This document shows positions 7,162-16,311 of a stretch of 37,266 nt of DNA, piece after piece (within the stretch, counting starts at the first letter, position 1; each line of letters opens with the position of its first letter). The position numbers and the translations under genes are program-made. The stretch comes from Lentisphaeria bacterium (GTDB lineage: Bacteria; Verrucomicrobiota; Lentisphaeria; Victivallales; UBA1829), in the NCBI GenBank assembly GCA_017456805.1, contig JAFTIQ010000025.1, positions 1 through 37,266 on the forward strand, written 5' to 3'. The notes beneath the pieces are model-generated. The model ran no database searches, had not been told where the DNA came from, and was given only the letters and a program-made list of their open reading frames with translations.

Positions 7162-9660
7162 TTAAAACAAATCTTCTTTCCGGAAGTTCCAAGCTTTCAA
7201 CCGGATTCCGGAAGGAAGTTCTGCATCTTTTGTGAGAATTGCAAAAATTGTCCGGGCTTCTCCGGGCAGAACAGTCACATAATTTTCTTTCCAGAAAATA
7301 TGATAGAGTTCTGTTTTTTCAGCGGAAGCACGCACATTTATGAGAGCTGTTTTTCCTGTATTCCGGATGGTCAGATTCAGTTTCCGTTCTCCGTTTTTCA
7401 GGTTTTCAACGTTCCATTCACATGCGGCGGAACCATCTTCCAGATGAAGTGCAGACGTGTAATCCGGTACTCCGTAATACCGTTCATTCTGATAAACGAT
7501 CTGTCCGTTTTTCCGGATAATGAGTTTTGCAATGATCAAACCGCCGGGAACATCTGCGGGGATCTCCTGAGTAAATTCATCAAGAATTGTTTTTCCTGCT
7601 GCGAGGTCCGTTTCAAAACACTTCTGCATGATCTGGTTTCCATAGATATCATACAACACTGTTTCACAAACGGCACTTTCAAGACCGGAATCTGTAACTG
7701 CGATCAGTTTTGCCCGGAACATTCCATCCTTGATCCGGAAGGAATCATCTTCCAGGAACAGGAATTCCGGAACGTTTGATTTTGCAATGTAGTAATACGC
7801 CATCTTCGGCATGGTGTAATAGTCCATGATGCTGTACGCATTGGTGGGCCACGATTCATTGAACTGCCAGATGAAACTTCCGGAGGATCTGGGGAAGTTG
7901 CTGCGGTAATGCGCCATGGAGTATGCGAGCATTTCTCCCTGAAAGAACATGGAAGCCTGGGAAAGTTCATAACGGCTGTTCATATCCGGATTGAGGATGT
8001 CACGCCAGATTTTGGTTGCATGAACTCCGCTGTCAAGGGTGAAATGATACTTCCAATGCTGTCCGATGATCGGAGGATCTGAGACAGGGATAAAACGGTT
8101 CAGGGACTCTTCTTCCGCCCAGCCGTCACAGCCGTATTCGCTGGCGAGCAGACGGAAATGGGAGTTCCAGAATTTGTGTTCTTCAAAGTGCCAATGACCA
8201 TGGGGCCGTTCTCCGGGACGGGTCAGGTCGGGGCTTGCGTAATGGTACGGATATTCCGGAGCCAGTTTCCGGACCAGCTGTTCATACTGCTGATAGACAG
8301 GATTTTCCGGACATTCTCCGTAGGAGAACATTTCGTTTCCGCCGCAGAACAGCGCTGTGGAAGGATGATTTCTCATCTTACGGATGGCATATTCCCCGAT
8401 CTTATTGCACTCGTAAAGATATTTTCCTTCTGCGGGATATTCGCTGCAGGAGTGCGGAAATTCCTGCCATACAAGCATTCCGTAACGGTCGCAAGCATCA
8501 TAGAAAGCTTCTTTTTCGATGATCCCACCGCCCCAGACGCGCAGCAGATTGAATCCAGCTTCTTTCGCCATCCGGACTTCACGGTCATACATCTTTTCAT
8601 CGATTCTGGAAAGAATCAAATCTGCCGGGACCCAGTTGAGACCTCGGGCAAAAATGGGTTTCCCGTTGATCACAAAGGTCAGAGGATAAGCGGATTCATA
8701 GGAACCGGGATTCCGTGCCATTTTCAAATCACGGAATGAAACCTGTTTTTCCATGACATCCCCATCGACGCTGATCCGCAAGGTATAAAGCGGCTGTTCG
8801 CCGTACAGATTGGGATACCAGAACCGGGCATCCGGGACTTCGAATTCAAAATTCGTGAAAACCCGTTTTGCTTCCCGGACTGTCACACTCTGTTCGCGGA
8901 CGGTTGTTGCAAATGCCGGATCGTCAGGGATCAATTCCACTTTCACGGTCTCATCATGAGTCGTCAACGCAGCTAATTCGATTTCCAAATCAACCTTGGT
9001 CCCGGTCGTTTTGAAATAACAATCAGCGATTCTTGCATCGCGGACGCCGTGGAGTTCCACATGATCAAACACTCCTGTAGGAACAAGGCTTCTTGCCCAG
9101 TCCCAGCCGAAGTTCACCTGGCTGAACAGATACTTCGCATGTTCCGACGGCTTGTAGAAATAATGTGAGGAATCTGCATTCGGCGCCGGATAGAAGTAGA
9201 TGTAAATTGAGTTTACAGCACCGTTCCGGTACATTGCATCGCTGATGTCAATGACCCAGGGAACGAACATATTTGTATGCACCCCCATGTAGGTTTCATT
9301 CACGATCACGCGGGCACAGTAGCCGAGACTGTAAAAGGTAAGATCGATATGAGCGCAATCCTCCATTTCCGGGGGGATGACAAAATCCTTCCGGAAAGCC
9401 CAGGCTGAAGTTTCGGACCAGCGGGAGCGTTCCGCATTCCGCCCGAAAAAGGGATCATTGATTTCCCCGTTTTCCAGCAGAATGGAACGGTCGCAGCCGG
9501 GAATGGTTGCTTTATAGGCTCCCAGCGGTTTGTTTTCCGCATTATAGAATCCGGAACTGCCGATGGTATCCATCAGCATATTATTTCCATGTTCACTGTA
9601 ATTCTGATCTGCAAGATAATAATTCGCTGACCAGTCATTTCCGTCTAATAACACTCGCAT
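7162..9660 (-). CDS. GH2 beta-mannosidase-like glycoside hydrolase
   Basis: An 832-residue glycoside hydrolase of family 2 that would release beta-mannosyl residues from oligosaccharide ends. The sugar-binding domain (about 50-205), immunoglobulin-like domain (about 210-315) and TIM barrel (from about 325) follow the family order. The acid/base Glu is in CGGNEMFSYG (Glu443) and the nucleophile in LASEYGCDGW (Glu508). WQFNESWPTNAYSIMDY is also typical of beta-mannosidases. No signal peptide is seen, so a cytoplasmic location is likely. The start is preceded by AAGGA. It is the last gene of the leftward run, 20 bases after the large hydrolase. An exo-beta-glucosaminidase specificity cannot be excluded from sequence alone. 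Confidence 0.85.
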   Translation of the reverse strand: MRVLLDGNDWSANYYLADQNYSEHGNNMLMDTIGSSGFYNAENKPLGAYKATIPGCDRSILLENGEINDPFFGRNAERSRWSETSAWAFRKDFVIPPEMEDCAHIDLTFYSLGYCARVIVNETYMGVHTNMFVPWVIDISDAMYRNGAVNSIYIYFYPAPNADSSHYFYKPSEHAKYLFSQVNFGWDWARSLVPTGVFDHVELHGVRDARIADCYFKTTGTKVDLEIELAALTTHDETVKVELIPDDPAFATTVREQSVTVREAKRVFTNFEFEVPDARFWYPNLYGEQPLYTLRISVDGDVMEKQVSFRDLKMARNPGSYESAYPLTFVINGKPIFARGLNWVPADLILSRIDEKMYDREVRMAKEAGFNLLRVWGGGIIEKEAFYDACDRYGMLVWQEFPHSCSEYPAEGKYLYECNKIGEYAIRKMRNHPSTALFCGGNEMFSYGECPENPVYQQYEQLVRKLAPEYPYHYASPDLTRPGERPHGHWHFEEHKFWNSHFRLLASEYGCDGWAEEESLNRFIPVSDPPIIGQHWKYHFTLDSGVHATKIWRDILNPDMNSRYELSQASMFFQGEMLAYSMAHYRSNFPRSSGSFIWQFNESWPTNAYSIMDYYTMPKMAYYYIAKSNVPEFLFLEDDSFRIKDGMFRAKLIAVTDSGLESAVCETVLYDIYGNQIMQKCFETDLAAGKTILDEFTQEIPADVPGGLIIAKLIIRKNGQIVYQNERYYGVPDYTSALHLEDGSAACEWNVENLKNGERKLNLTIRNTGKTALINVRASAEKTELYHIFWKENYVTVLPGEARTIFAILTKDAELPSGIRLKAWNFRKEDLF

Positions 9661-9680
9661 TTCCAGTGTCCTTTTCTTTT

Positions 9681-12600
9681 TTAACGTTCAAATATGATCA
9701 AAGGAAGCTTTGACGTATCGTGACCTCCGGCAACGCCCCGGGTGAGTTCCAGCCAGTACGGCGGATCTTCTTCCGTGCGTCTGTTTGCATCAAACACAAC
9801 AAAGCTGAAATAGACGGGCTTGGTGATATCGCACCCGATCTTCTTCCAGGGCAATGCCAATTCGTAGAAGGTCTTATTGTTTTTTCGGGTGACTTTTACA
9901 GGGAAATTCGCTCTCTGGTCCGGAGAGGGATCATAGCGGAACAATTCACTTCCTTTGGCTGTCAGAGCAGCGCAGTAGTTGTGTTTTCTGTTATATACAG
10001 ATTCCGGAGTATTCAGCAGACGGACCCCGGCGGGAGGTGCAATCTGGTTCGTGATGGAAAGCTGGAGACAGTCATCTTTCCAAATCGTGGAATCCGTTCT
10101 TCTCTGCTGATGAATGGGGTCATCCACCAGAACACCAAGATAGAGATTTTCGTCATCATACGCAAGATAATAGTCTGCGGAAACATTATGACCATTGGGA
10201 TTGTCCGGTGAACGGAAATAGTTCCGTTCCGGCTGCAGCGCCGCTTCCGGTTTGATATTATCAGGATATTTCAGCGTTCCAAGTTTGGCGGGAAGCCATG
10301 CACCGGATCCGTTGAATACAGGCTTCTTGCTCAGCCGCGGAACTCTGAGGACTGCATCTTCCACCGGAACATTGATCTTCTTTCCTTTCGGATCAATGAC
10401 GGTCAGGACTGTTCCCGGTTTCCAGCTGCAGTCAGCACTTGCGAGGGAATCGGGATTCACTGTAACACTCTTTCCGCCGCACTGGAACACTGCTTTTTCA
10501 TTTGTCATATTGCTGAAAAAGACTCTGACTTTATCCGGCGCGATCATTTTCGCGGCGGTTTTGAATGCAGGCCGGGTAGAGTTGATTTCTTCACTGACTT
10601 TTTCTGCAAGAGAATCAATGGCTTCTTCTGTAATCAGATAGAAGGGGTCCCGGCTCAACGCCAATTCCACTTTTCCGGCAGGAATCTGTTTTTCGCTTCC
10701 GGTCATGCTGATCAGAAGGGCAGGTTTCTGCAATGTCAAAGAAAGTTTTCCCTTTCCTTCGATCTGCCATGCTGTGACAAGCGATTTTCCGTCGGGACGG
10801 GTGAAGAGGTAACTGTAAACGACTTTGTCCGAAGAGATGATCTCTTTCTGGAATTCGACAAAAGCAAGTTCTTTGGCTGCGGTTGCGTATGCGGCACCAC
10901 CCGGCAGCGGACAATGATTGAGTTTCCCCTTTGCACGAACAGGTTTCCAGACGGTTGTCATGCAGCGATCCGTTCCCTTTTCGTAGTTGCCGTAGTAGAT
11001 TCCGAGATGGAAGACTTCCACTGCGGAAACAGGGGCGGATTTACTGATGATCAGAGTACGGGCTGTCAGAGCTGCCTGAAGCGGTGCAAGACCGGTATCA
11101 TAACGGCTGCCGTAGAAAATGCTGAACCCGGTTTCTGTGTTGTGGACTCTGGGATCTTTGCCCAGCGATTTGACAAGGGCAGAGCCTTCCATGTAGAAAC
11201 TTCTCAGGTTCTTTTCCGGCATACTCGGGTGCCCGGAACGGAGGTCCCAGTTTCCGGAATAGGCATCCAGAAGATAGGTGTCAAAATCATTGATGAGGTC
11301 ATTCATCAGAATCCGTTCATAAGGATTCATGAAGGGCTGCTGGTTACAGCCGCCGATCCCGATTTTTGCCTTGGGATCAACTGCCCGGACCGCGCGGGAA
11401 ACGATCCGCCCCGCAAAATAAAGCTGGCTCATGGCTTCGGTCCATGTTCCGCAATATCTGTTTGCGATCTGCACATGAGAGGGCAGTTCCATGATGACAT
11501 CGTAGCTGGCAACGCGGCCTTTCAGAGCTTTTGCCACTTCGGTGACCAGTGTTTCCAATTTCTGAAGAGCAGCTTTTTCCTGAAGCGGATAGCCTTTTCT
11601 GACAAGCTCCGGATCAGCTTTTGCCTTCGGATAAGAGGGGCAGAATCCCAGAGAAATGGGGGCTCCGGAATCCAGGAATTTCTTGAATCTTGCATTCGGT
11701 CCGGTAAAACGGTAGCTGATGTAATAACTGATGGGATCATTGGTCAGAACAAGCGGGAGACTGTAAGAGCCGATCCCGATTCTCTGGTAACCTTCAAAGA
11801 AATCAGGGTCGATCCCGAAGTGGTTGACCTGGAAAAACGGGTCTCTTTTTTCCATGGGGGCGACCACAGCAAAACCTCCCTGGACGCGGGCTGCTTTTTT
11901 CTTTCCGGAATAAATTGTTGCATCAACAATATAATATCCCCGTTTCTGGGCGGGAATCGTAATAAGCTGATCCGGAACATATTTCACCGGAGCTTCTTTG
12001 TAAATCACGTTCCCCGCAACATCTTTCACAACGATCTCTCTTGTAAGATTTTCCCCCTCTGCATTGAGCTGGAATTTTGCGGCTTCTCCGGGATAGAGAA
12101 TCCCGTAGGCTGCATCGACAGGATACATCGTTGGCAGAGGAATTCCGGGGATGAAGGTTTCACGAAACCATTCCGCATTCTGTTGAGCAGGGGTCAGCTT
12201 CTTTTTCACACCGACCTTTTTGAGCTTGAAATCAGCATACCAGCAAGTTCCGGTAGTGTCGATTACTGCAAGAAAACGGACTTTGTTCGTTGTGAAATCC
12301 GAGGTTGCAAACCGGTATGTGACCCGTTTCCAATCGAAGGTGCCGACGAGACATTTCCCGGATTCGTTTCCGGTGACCCGTGCCCAGTTCTTTCCGCCGT
12401 GAAGCATCACGCGGGCACCTCTGGAAGAGGGGTTCATATTGGCAATATTTTCCCCTTTGATCAGGAAAGAAAGCTCATAAACTCCTTCCGGATCCAGCGT
12501 AACGGTCTGTCTGAGCTGATCCTGTTCCGTCAATCTCACTGCAGGGAGATTTCCTGCTTTGACTGCCGGGTCAATGTCTGTTGTCTTTTTATTTCGGAGC

Positions 12601-13217
12601 CAACCTTGCAAGCCCTGAGAAAAATTTCCGTTTTTGATCAGCCCGGAATCCGAAGCAGGAGATGCAGCGGGGGCAGAAGCTTTTTCCGGTGTTTTTGCCG
12701 GTGCAGCGGCAGGTTCGGAAGATTTTCTAATTTTTTTCAATTTGAAATCCGCATACCAGCAGGTTCCTTTGGCATCAAGGACCGCATTCAGGCGGATCGT
12801 GGAAGTTTTGAATTTTCCTGTGTCAATGATTCCCGAAATACGTTTCCAATCAAAGGTTCCGGTCAAACAGGAACCGTTTTTTTCTGCGATACGCTCCCAG
12901 ACTTTTCCGCCCTGAAGCATAATGCGGGCTCCCCGCTGCCAACCCTTGCTTTTATCAATGTTTTCCCCTTTGATCAGGAAAGAGAGTTCATAAACGGTAT
13001 CAGGTTCCAATTTCAAAACCTGACGGATCTCATCATCCGGACCGTTCAACTTGACGGCAGGTAAATCGCCGGGTGCCTTCACGGCTGGATCGACGGCAAC
13101 TTTTTTGGATGTATTCATCCAGCCTTTGACCCCTTCGCTGAAGTTGCCGTTCGCCAACGGAGACGCAAGGAGCCCCAAACCGCACAGCAGACTGGCGGCT
13201 GCAAGTAAAAATTTCAT
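9681..13217 (-). CDS. exported multidomain clan GH-A-like hydrolase with duplicated CBM-like modules
   Basis: An 1178-residue secreted protein. Order: signal peptide (1-19, MKFLLAAASLLCGLGLLAS), CBM4/9-like module (about 22-162), Ala/Pro/Ser linker (163-192), a second copy of the same module (about 195-335), a beta-domain (about 365-455), a TIM barrel (about 460-790), a beta-rich region, and a C-terminal CBM9-like module (about 960-1178, YYLAYDDENLYLGVLVDD). The two N-terminal modules share NGNFS.G..GW, YELSFLIKGENI, TFDWKR and GTCWYADFKLKK. In the barrel, Glu577 (DVIMELPS) and Glu695 (HNTETGF) sit where clan GH-A enzymes have acid/base and nucleophile. The exact family is not recognised. It lies between the pseudopilin and the beta-mannosidase, so it probably cuts a polysaccharide outside the cytoplasm and feeds that enzyme. 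Confidence 0.7.
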   Translation of the reverse strand: MKFLLAAASLLCGLGLLASPLANGNFSEGVKGWMNTSKKVAVDPAVKAPGDLPAVKLNGPDDEIRQVLKLEPDTVYELSFLIKGENIDKSKGWQRGARIMLQGGKVWERIAEKNGSCLTGTFDWKRISGIIDTGKFKTSTIRLNAVLDAKGTCWYADFKLKKIRKSSEPAAAPAKTPEKASAPAASPASDSGLIKNGNFSQGLQGWLRNKKTTDIDPAVKAGNLPAVRLTEQDQLRQTVTLDPEGVYELSFLIKGENIANMNPSSRGARVMLHGGKNWARVTGNESGKCLVGTFDWKRVTYRFATSDFTTNKVRFLAVIDTTGTCWYADFKLKKVGVKKKLTPAQQNAEWFRETFIPGIPLPTMYPVDAAYGILYPGEAAKFQLNAEGENLTREIVVKDVAGNVIYKEAPVKYVPDQLITIPAQKRGYYIVDATIYSGKKKAARVQGGFAVVAPMEKRDPFFQVNHFGIDPDFFEGYQRIGIGSYSLPLVLTNDPISYYISYRFTGPNARFKKFLDSGAPISLGFCPSYPKAKADPELVRKGYPLQEKAALQKLETLVTEVAKALKGRVASYDVIMELPSHVQIANRYCGTWTEAMSQLYFAGRIVSRAVRAVDPKAKIGIGGCNQQPFMNPYERILMNDLINDFDTYLLDAYSGNWDLRSGHPSMPEKNLRSFYMEGSALVKSLGKDPRVHNTETGFSIFYGSRYDTGLAPLQAALTARTLIISKSAPVSAVEVFHLGIYYGNYEKGTDRCMTTVWKPVRAKGKLNHCPLPGGAAYATAAKELAFVEFQKEIISSDKVVYSYLFTRPDGKSLVTAWQIEGKGKLSLTLQKPALLISMTGSEKQIPAGKVELALSRDPFYLITEEAIDSLAEKVSEEINSTRPAFKTAAKMIAPDKVRVFFSNMTNEKAVFQCGGKSVTVNPDSLASADCSWKPGTVLTVIDPKGKKINVPVEDAVLRVPRLSKKPVFNGSGAWLPAKLGTLKYPDNIKPEAALQPERNYFRSPDNPNGHNVSADYYLAYDDENLYLGVLVDDPIHQQRRTDSTIWKDDCLQLSITNQIAPPAGVRLLNTPESVYNRKHNYCAALTAKGSELFRYDPSPDQRANFPVKVTRKNNKTFYELALPWKKIGCDITKPVYFSFVVFDANRRTEEDPPYWLELTRGVAGGHDTSKLPLIIFER

Positions 13218-13241
13218 AACTGTTTATCCTTTCTGTTTCAG

Positions 13242-14000
13242 TTACTGAGCAATAAAACTATTCCCCAATACGTATGTCCAGTTTCCGCGTGCCTTCGCAG
13301 GGTCTCCGATCATTTTCGGATCCTTGCTTTCTGCACGTCCATCGGCATAAAGAATGCTCATCCGTCCGCCGTGACGGCCGATCGCCTGACCGGAGAACTG
13401 GATATCATCCAATCTGTACCACTGACCGATTTTTCCTGAGCCGACATCATTGGCTCTGGCGGAATCTCCGACGAGAATAAATTCAGACGGAGACATTTTT
13501 ACAGAAGATGAGATTCGGACAAGCGTTTGGGAAGAGTTGACCCCCATTGCCATAAATCCGGAAACAAAACGGTAAAATGCTCCGTTCTGGATCGCGCCGA
13601 CGGTACGGTAACCGTAGGTGTGATATTTCCAACCGTAATTGGTTGTCAGCGGGGTATCATTGGGACACTTGAAAATGTGATTTTTATCATTTTCCCCTTT
13701 CATTCCCTGTGCGAATTCCAGCAGGATCCCAGACCACTTCTGCGCCTGCATAGAGTTTTCAGCGGAGGGCATCCAGTCTTCATTGGACTGCTGATAAAAT
13801 GCAACCGCCAGCCCCACGTTTTTCAGGTTTGACATACAGGCTGCACCGCGGCCTTTTTCTCTGGCATTATTCAATGCCGGCAGCAGCATTCCAGCGAGAA
13901 TTGCGATGATTGCAATTACCACGAGCAGCTCAATCAATGTGAAACTCATGAGCTTCATACCTGCGTGCAGGTATGAAATGTTTTTACTGGATTTTTTCAT
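13242..14000 (-). CDS. type II secretion-like pseudopilin with H-X9-DG tail
   Basis: A 252-residue protein with a class III (prepilin) signal: the cleavage and methylation motif and hydrophobic helix [20 protein letters not shown] occupy about residues 20-39, followed by [12 protein letters not shown]. The C-terminal part ends with [15 protein letters not shown], an H-X9-DG motif known from the DUF1559-like pseudopilins of Planctomycetota and Lentisphaerota. It should be cut by a prepilin peptidase and either assemble in a pseudopilus or stay anchored in the inner membrane. The start at 14000 has AAAGGG upstream; the 19 residues before the motif are partly encoded by a 24-bp palindrome (13954-13977). 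It lies 24 bases before the large exported hydrolase in the same direction. Its role in sugar use is unknown. Confidence 0.85.
   Translation of the reverse strand: MKKSSKNISYLHAGMKLMSFTLIELLVVIAIIAILAGMLLPALNNAREKGRGAACMSNLKNVGLAVAFYQQSNEDWMPSAENSMQAQKWSGILLEFAQGMKGENDKNHIFKCPNDTPLTTNYGWKYHTYGYRTVGAIQNGAFYRFVSGFMAMGVNSSQTLVRISSSVKMSPSEFILVGDSARANDVGSGKIGQWYRLDDIQFSGQAIGRHGGRMSILYADGRAESKDPKMIGDPAKARGNWTYVLGNSFIAQ
13954..13977. repeat. 24-bp palindrome inside the pseudopilin 5' end
   Basis: Perfect 11-bp arms (TTCATACCTGC and GCAGGTATGAA) separated by GT. It covers the codons for SYLHAGMK just before the prepilin motif. In mRNA it would make a stable hairpin about 25 bases after the start codon; as DNA it is a nearly perfect recombination-type or operator-type palindrome. 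Confidence 0.8.
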
Positions 14001-14036
14001 CTTACTACCCTTTCTTTGGTTGTTTTTTTGTAAAAA

Positions 14037-14927
14037 TTAAAATGTTAAATTGGTTTTCATAAACTGGTAAATCTCTTCTTTGACATCCGCCGGAACCGTA
14101 TGTCCCTTACCATGATTCAGGAAGAAAAGGGCTCCTTCCGGGAAAACGGCTTGTGCCTGCCGGATATAAGGAAGACTTCTTTCTCCATCAACGGCTTCCC
14201 CGGCACAAAGACAGAGCGGACGCGGCGCAATCAAGCCAAGAAGATCGTGATGACTCAATCCGAAATCCGGTTCTTTGATCTCACTGCCCAGATACTGAGG
14301 ATCGCAATAGTTGCAATGATCTATGCCAATGCCAAATTCCGAACAGGCAGATGCCTTGATCCGTTCATCAAATGCTGTCAGATAAAAGCTGAGTTTTCCT
14401 CCAAGAGAATGTCCTGCGGCTCCAATCCGTTCCGGATCAATTCCAGGCAGGTTTTGAAGAAGGGAAACTGCATCCATGGAATCTTCCATCATTCTGGCCA
14501 TGCCTTTTCTGCCGGGATATTCTTTCTGGAACATATAAAGAGATTCCGGAAATCCTTCTGGAGTGTAATAATAGATCCAATTCATCGGACAGATCACATA
14601 AAATTCACCTTTTGCAGCAAGATATTCACCAAGATTCAATTCAGGATTCCCGGCAAGTCCAGCAGCTTCATCGATATTGACCATTCCGGTTTGATGGGAA
14701 ACCACGATCCCTGGATATTTTTTCGATCGATTTGCCGGCAAATAAAGATATGCCGCAACCATTTTACCATCTCTTGATGGATATTGGATCTTCTGACGTT
14801 CGCAGCATGGAAGCGATACCCATTCCAAAACCGTATATTCCGGAGATGGAACAGGCGGTTCAAATCCGATAAAATCAATCCATTCCTGCTGATGGAATTT
14901 TTCTTTCTTTGATAACATGCATTCCAT
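14037..14927 (-). CDS. alpha/beta hydrolase (dienelactone hydrolase / acetyl esterase type)
   Basis: A 296-residue serine hydrolase with the alpha/beta fold. The nucleophile elbow is GAAGHSLGGKLS (about 167-178), and the fold start is seen in KMVAAYLYLPAN...YPGIVVSHQTG. The acid (PRPLCLCAGEAVDGE region) and the C-terminal His in NHGKGHTVP complete a plausible triad. No signal peptide is visible. The ATG overlaps the stop codon of the preceding FAD oxidoreductase by one base (TAATG) and has AAGGA at good spacing, so the two are translationally coupled. Similar proteins near glycoside hydrolases act as sugar or xylan esterases. The real substrate is unknown. Confidence 0.75.
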   Translation of the reverse strand: MECMLSKKEKFHQQEWIDFIGFEPPVPSPEYTVLEWVSLPCCERQKIQYPSRDGKMVAAYLYLPANRSKKYPGIVVSHQTGMVNIDEAAGLAGNPELNLGEYLAAKGEFYVICPMNWIYYYTPEGFPESLYMFQKEYPGRKGMARMMEDSMDAVSLLQNLPGIDPERIGAAGHSLGGKLSFYLTAFDERIKASACSEFGIGIDHCNYCDPQYLGSEIKEPDFGLSHHDLLGLIAPRPLCLCAGEAVDGERSLPYIRQAQAVFPEGALFFLNHGKGHTVPADVKEEIYQFMKTNLTF

Positions 14928-16132
14928 TATTTTTTCCTTCTGTATTGATCCGGATCCAAGCCTACTTCCTCGAAATAGAATTTGAAGTTGTTTTTTCTCA
15001 GTTCTCTGCGGAGATCCTCCGGAGAGAGATCAAGAGCATCGCACTTTCTTTCCACTGCAAGAGATGCACCCACTCCGGCAATTTCTCCGGTCATGGCGGC
15101 AGCAGGGATTACCCGGTAGGCTTCCCATGCATCTCCTCTTGTACAGATGCATCGTCCAGCGGCAAAAATGCCGCGCACGTCCGCAGGAATCAAAGAGCCG
15201 TAAGGAGTTTCATATACCATTCCGCAACCGCGCCAGTCGGCATACAATCCCACTGAAGAATCGTAATGTTTCCACTCTGATTCTGAATCAAGAGATTCCA
15301 CTCCATTAATACATGCGATCTTCCGCAATTGCACCATTGCCGGAAGATGAAGCGGATAATGATTATAACGGCTGCTTTTCCCCGAATCATAAGCATATTT
15401 GTAATATTCCCGGGCAGTGTTCCAACTCTCACGGATAAATGTGGAATGGACTTTTGCATCCCGTGCATCACCTTCTACTTTTTTGCCGCCGAAGGAAGCA
15501 ATATTGATAGAGTCAGTGAAAGGAAATGGCTTTTTTTCTTCCGGAGAAGTTTGAATCATCCAGAGAGAATGAGTATTTTCATCGGTTTCCGTTTTACCAC
15601 CAGAGCGGCGGATCAGTGTGGCATCTCCGGTTGCATCCACAAAATATCCGGCAGCGATCCTGCCCCTTCCAGAACAGTTTTCTACTTCCAATGCAATGAT
15701 TTTTCCATCAGAAGCTTTCTGCACGGCACAGACTCTGGTATCAAGCCAGAGATCCACTCCGGCATTCCGGAGCAGTTTATCCAATGACAAAATAAATCCG
15801 GCAGGGGAAAATTCACATTGATAACGTTCCTGCTGAAGAGCTCTGCTTTTCGCCGGACCATTCCACTTCTCAGGAATATCAAAGGGTGAAAACTCCGTAC
15901 TGATACGGAGCAACTCTTCTGTAATTCCAAACGAGACTTGCGTCCCATTGCCATCGCAAAGAGGAAGATAGATATAAATCAACCCGGATGTGGCAAGGCC
16001 TCCGATCAGGGTCTGTTTTTCCAGAAGCACCACCTTATGACCTCGCCTTGCCGCAGCCAATGCTGCAGAAATCCCGGCGATACCGGCGCCAGAAATTGCG
16101 ATATCATATTTTTTCTGATAATCAAAAATCAT
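14927..16132 (-). CDS. FAD-dependent oxidoreductase (FAD_oxidored family)
   Basis: A 401-residue flavoprotein. The N-terminal Rossmann fold is clear: YDIAISGAGIAGISAALAAARRG, then VVLLEKQTLIGGLATSG, and later GYFVDATGDATLIRRSGG and GIFAAGRCICTRGDAWEAYRV. This is the FAD_oxidored type (PF12831-like), often encoded beside glycan-degrading genes in Planctomycetota and Lentisphaerota; the substrates of these proteins are largely unknown. The start at 16132 was chosen because similarity begins there and GAAAGG lies upstream; the frame open from 16231 runs through the promoter region. It is the first gene of the leftward five-gene run and diverges from the AraC regulator. It may oxidise a released sugar or sugar acid (inference). 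Confidence 0.75.
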   Translation of the reverse strand: MIFDYQKKYDIAISGAGIAGISAALAAARRGHKVVLLEKQTLIGGLATSGLIYIYLPLCDGNGTQVSFGITEELLRISTEFSPFDIPEKWNGPAKSRALQQERYQCEFSPAGFILSLDKLLRNAGVDLWLDTRVCAVQKASDGKIIALEVENCSGRGRIAAGYFVDATGDATLIRRSGGKTETDENTHSLWMIQTSPEEKKPFPFTDSINIASFGGKKVEGDARDAKVHSTFIRESWNTAREYYKYAYDSGKSSRYNHYPLHLPAMVQLRKIACINGVESLDSESEWKHYDSSVGLYADWRGCGMVYETPYGSLIPADVRGIFAAGRCICTRGDAWEAYRVIPAAAMTGEIAGVGASLAVERKCDALDLSPEDLRRELRKNNFKFYFEEVGLDPDQYRRKK

Positions 16133-16311
16133 TTCAAAAAAACCTTTCTTTCTGTTTCCTGCGAATAACTTAATAATAATTTCATCTGTTTGCAATAGCA
16201 GATTTTGCCAAGTGATTGCAGAAATTTGCAAAACACGTTTTTTTTCATTTTCTAAACTTGAAAATTCTCTTTTATGACATATTGTTTCTGAAATTCAGGA
16301 GATTTTCTGCT
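16133..16311. promoter_or_regulatory. divergent control region between araC-type regulator and the sugar operon
   Basis: Plus strand: TTGAAA (16258-16263), 16 bp, TATTGT (16280-16285) before the regulator, with AGGAG 9 bases before its ATG. Between 16189 and 16231 four related boxes lie at 10-15 bp steps: TTTGCAA (16189), TTTGCCA (16204), ATTGCAG (16215) and TTTGCAA (16225). Spaced direct boxes of this kind fit an AraC-family operator. The leftward promoter was not pinned down. Confidence 0.45.

Noticed and set aside
10914..13064. 716-codon open frame on the plus strand opposite the large hydrolase
   Set aside because: It mirrors the codon pattern of the opposite gene, has no recognisable motif or ribosome site, and the minus-strand gene has a signal peptide, repeated modules and catalytic residues.
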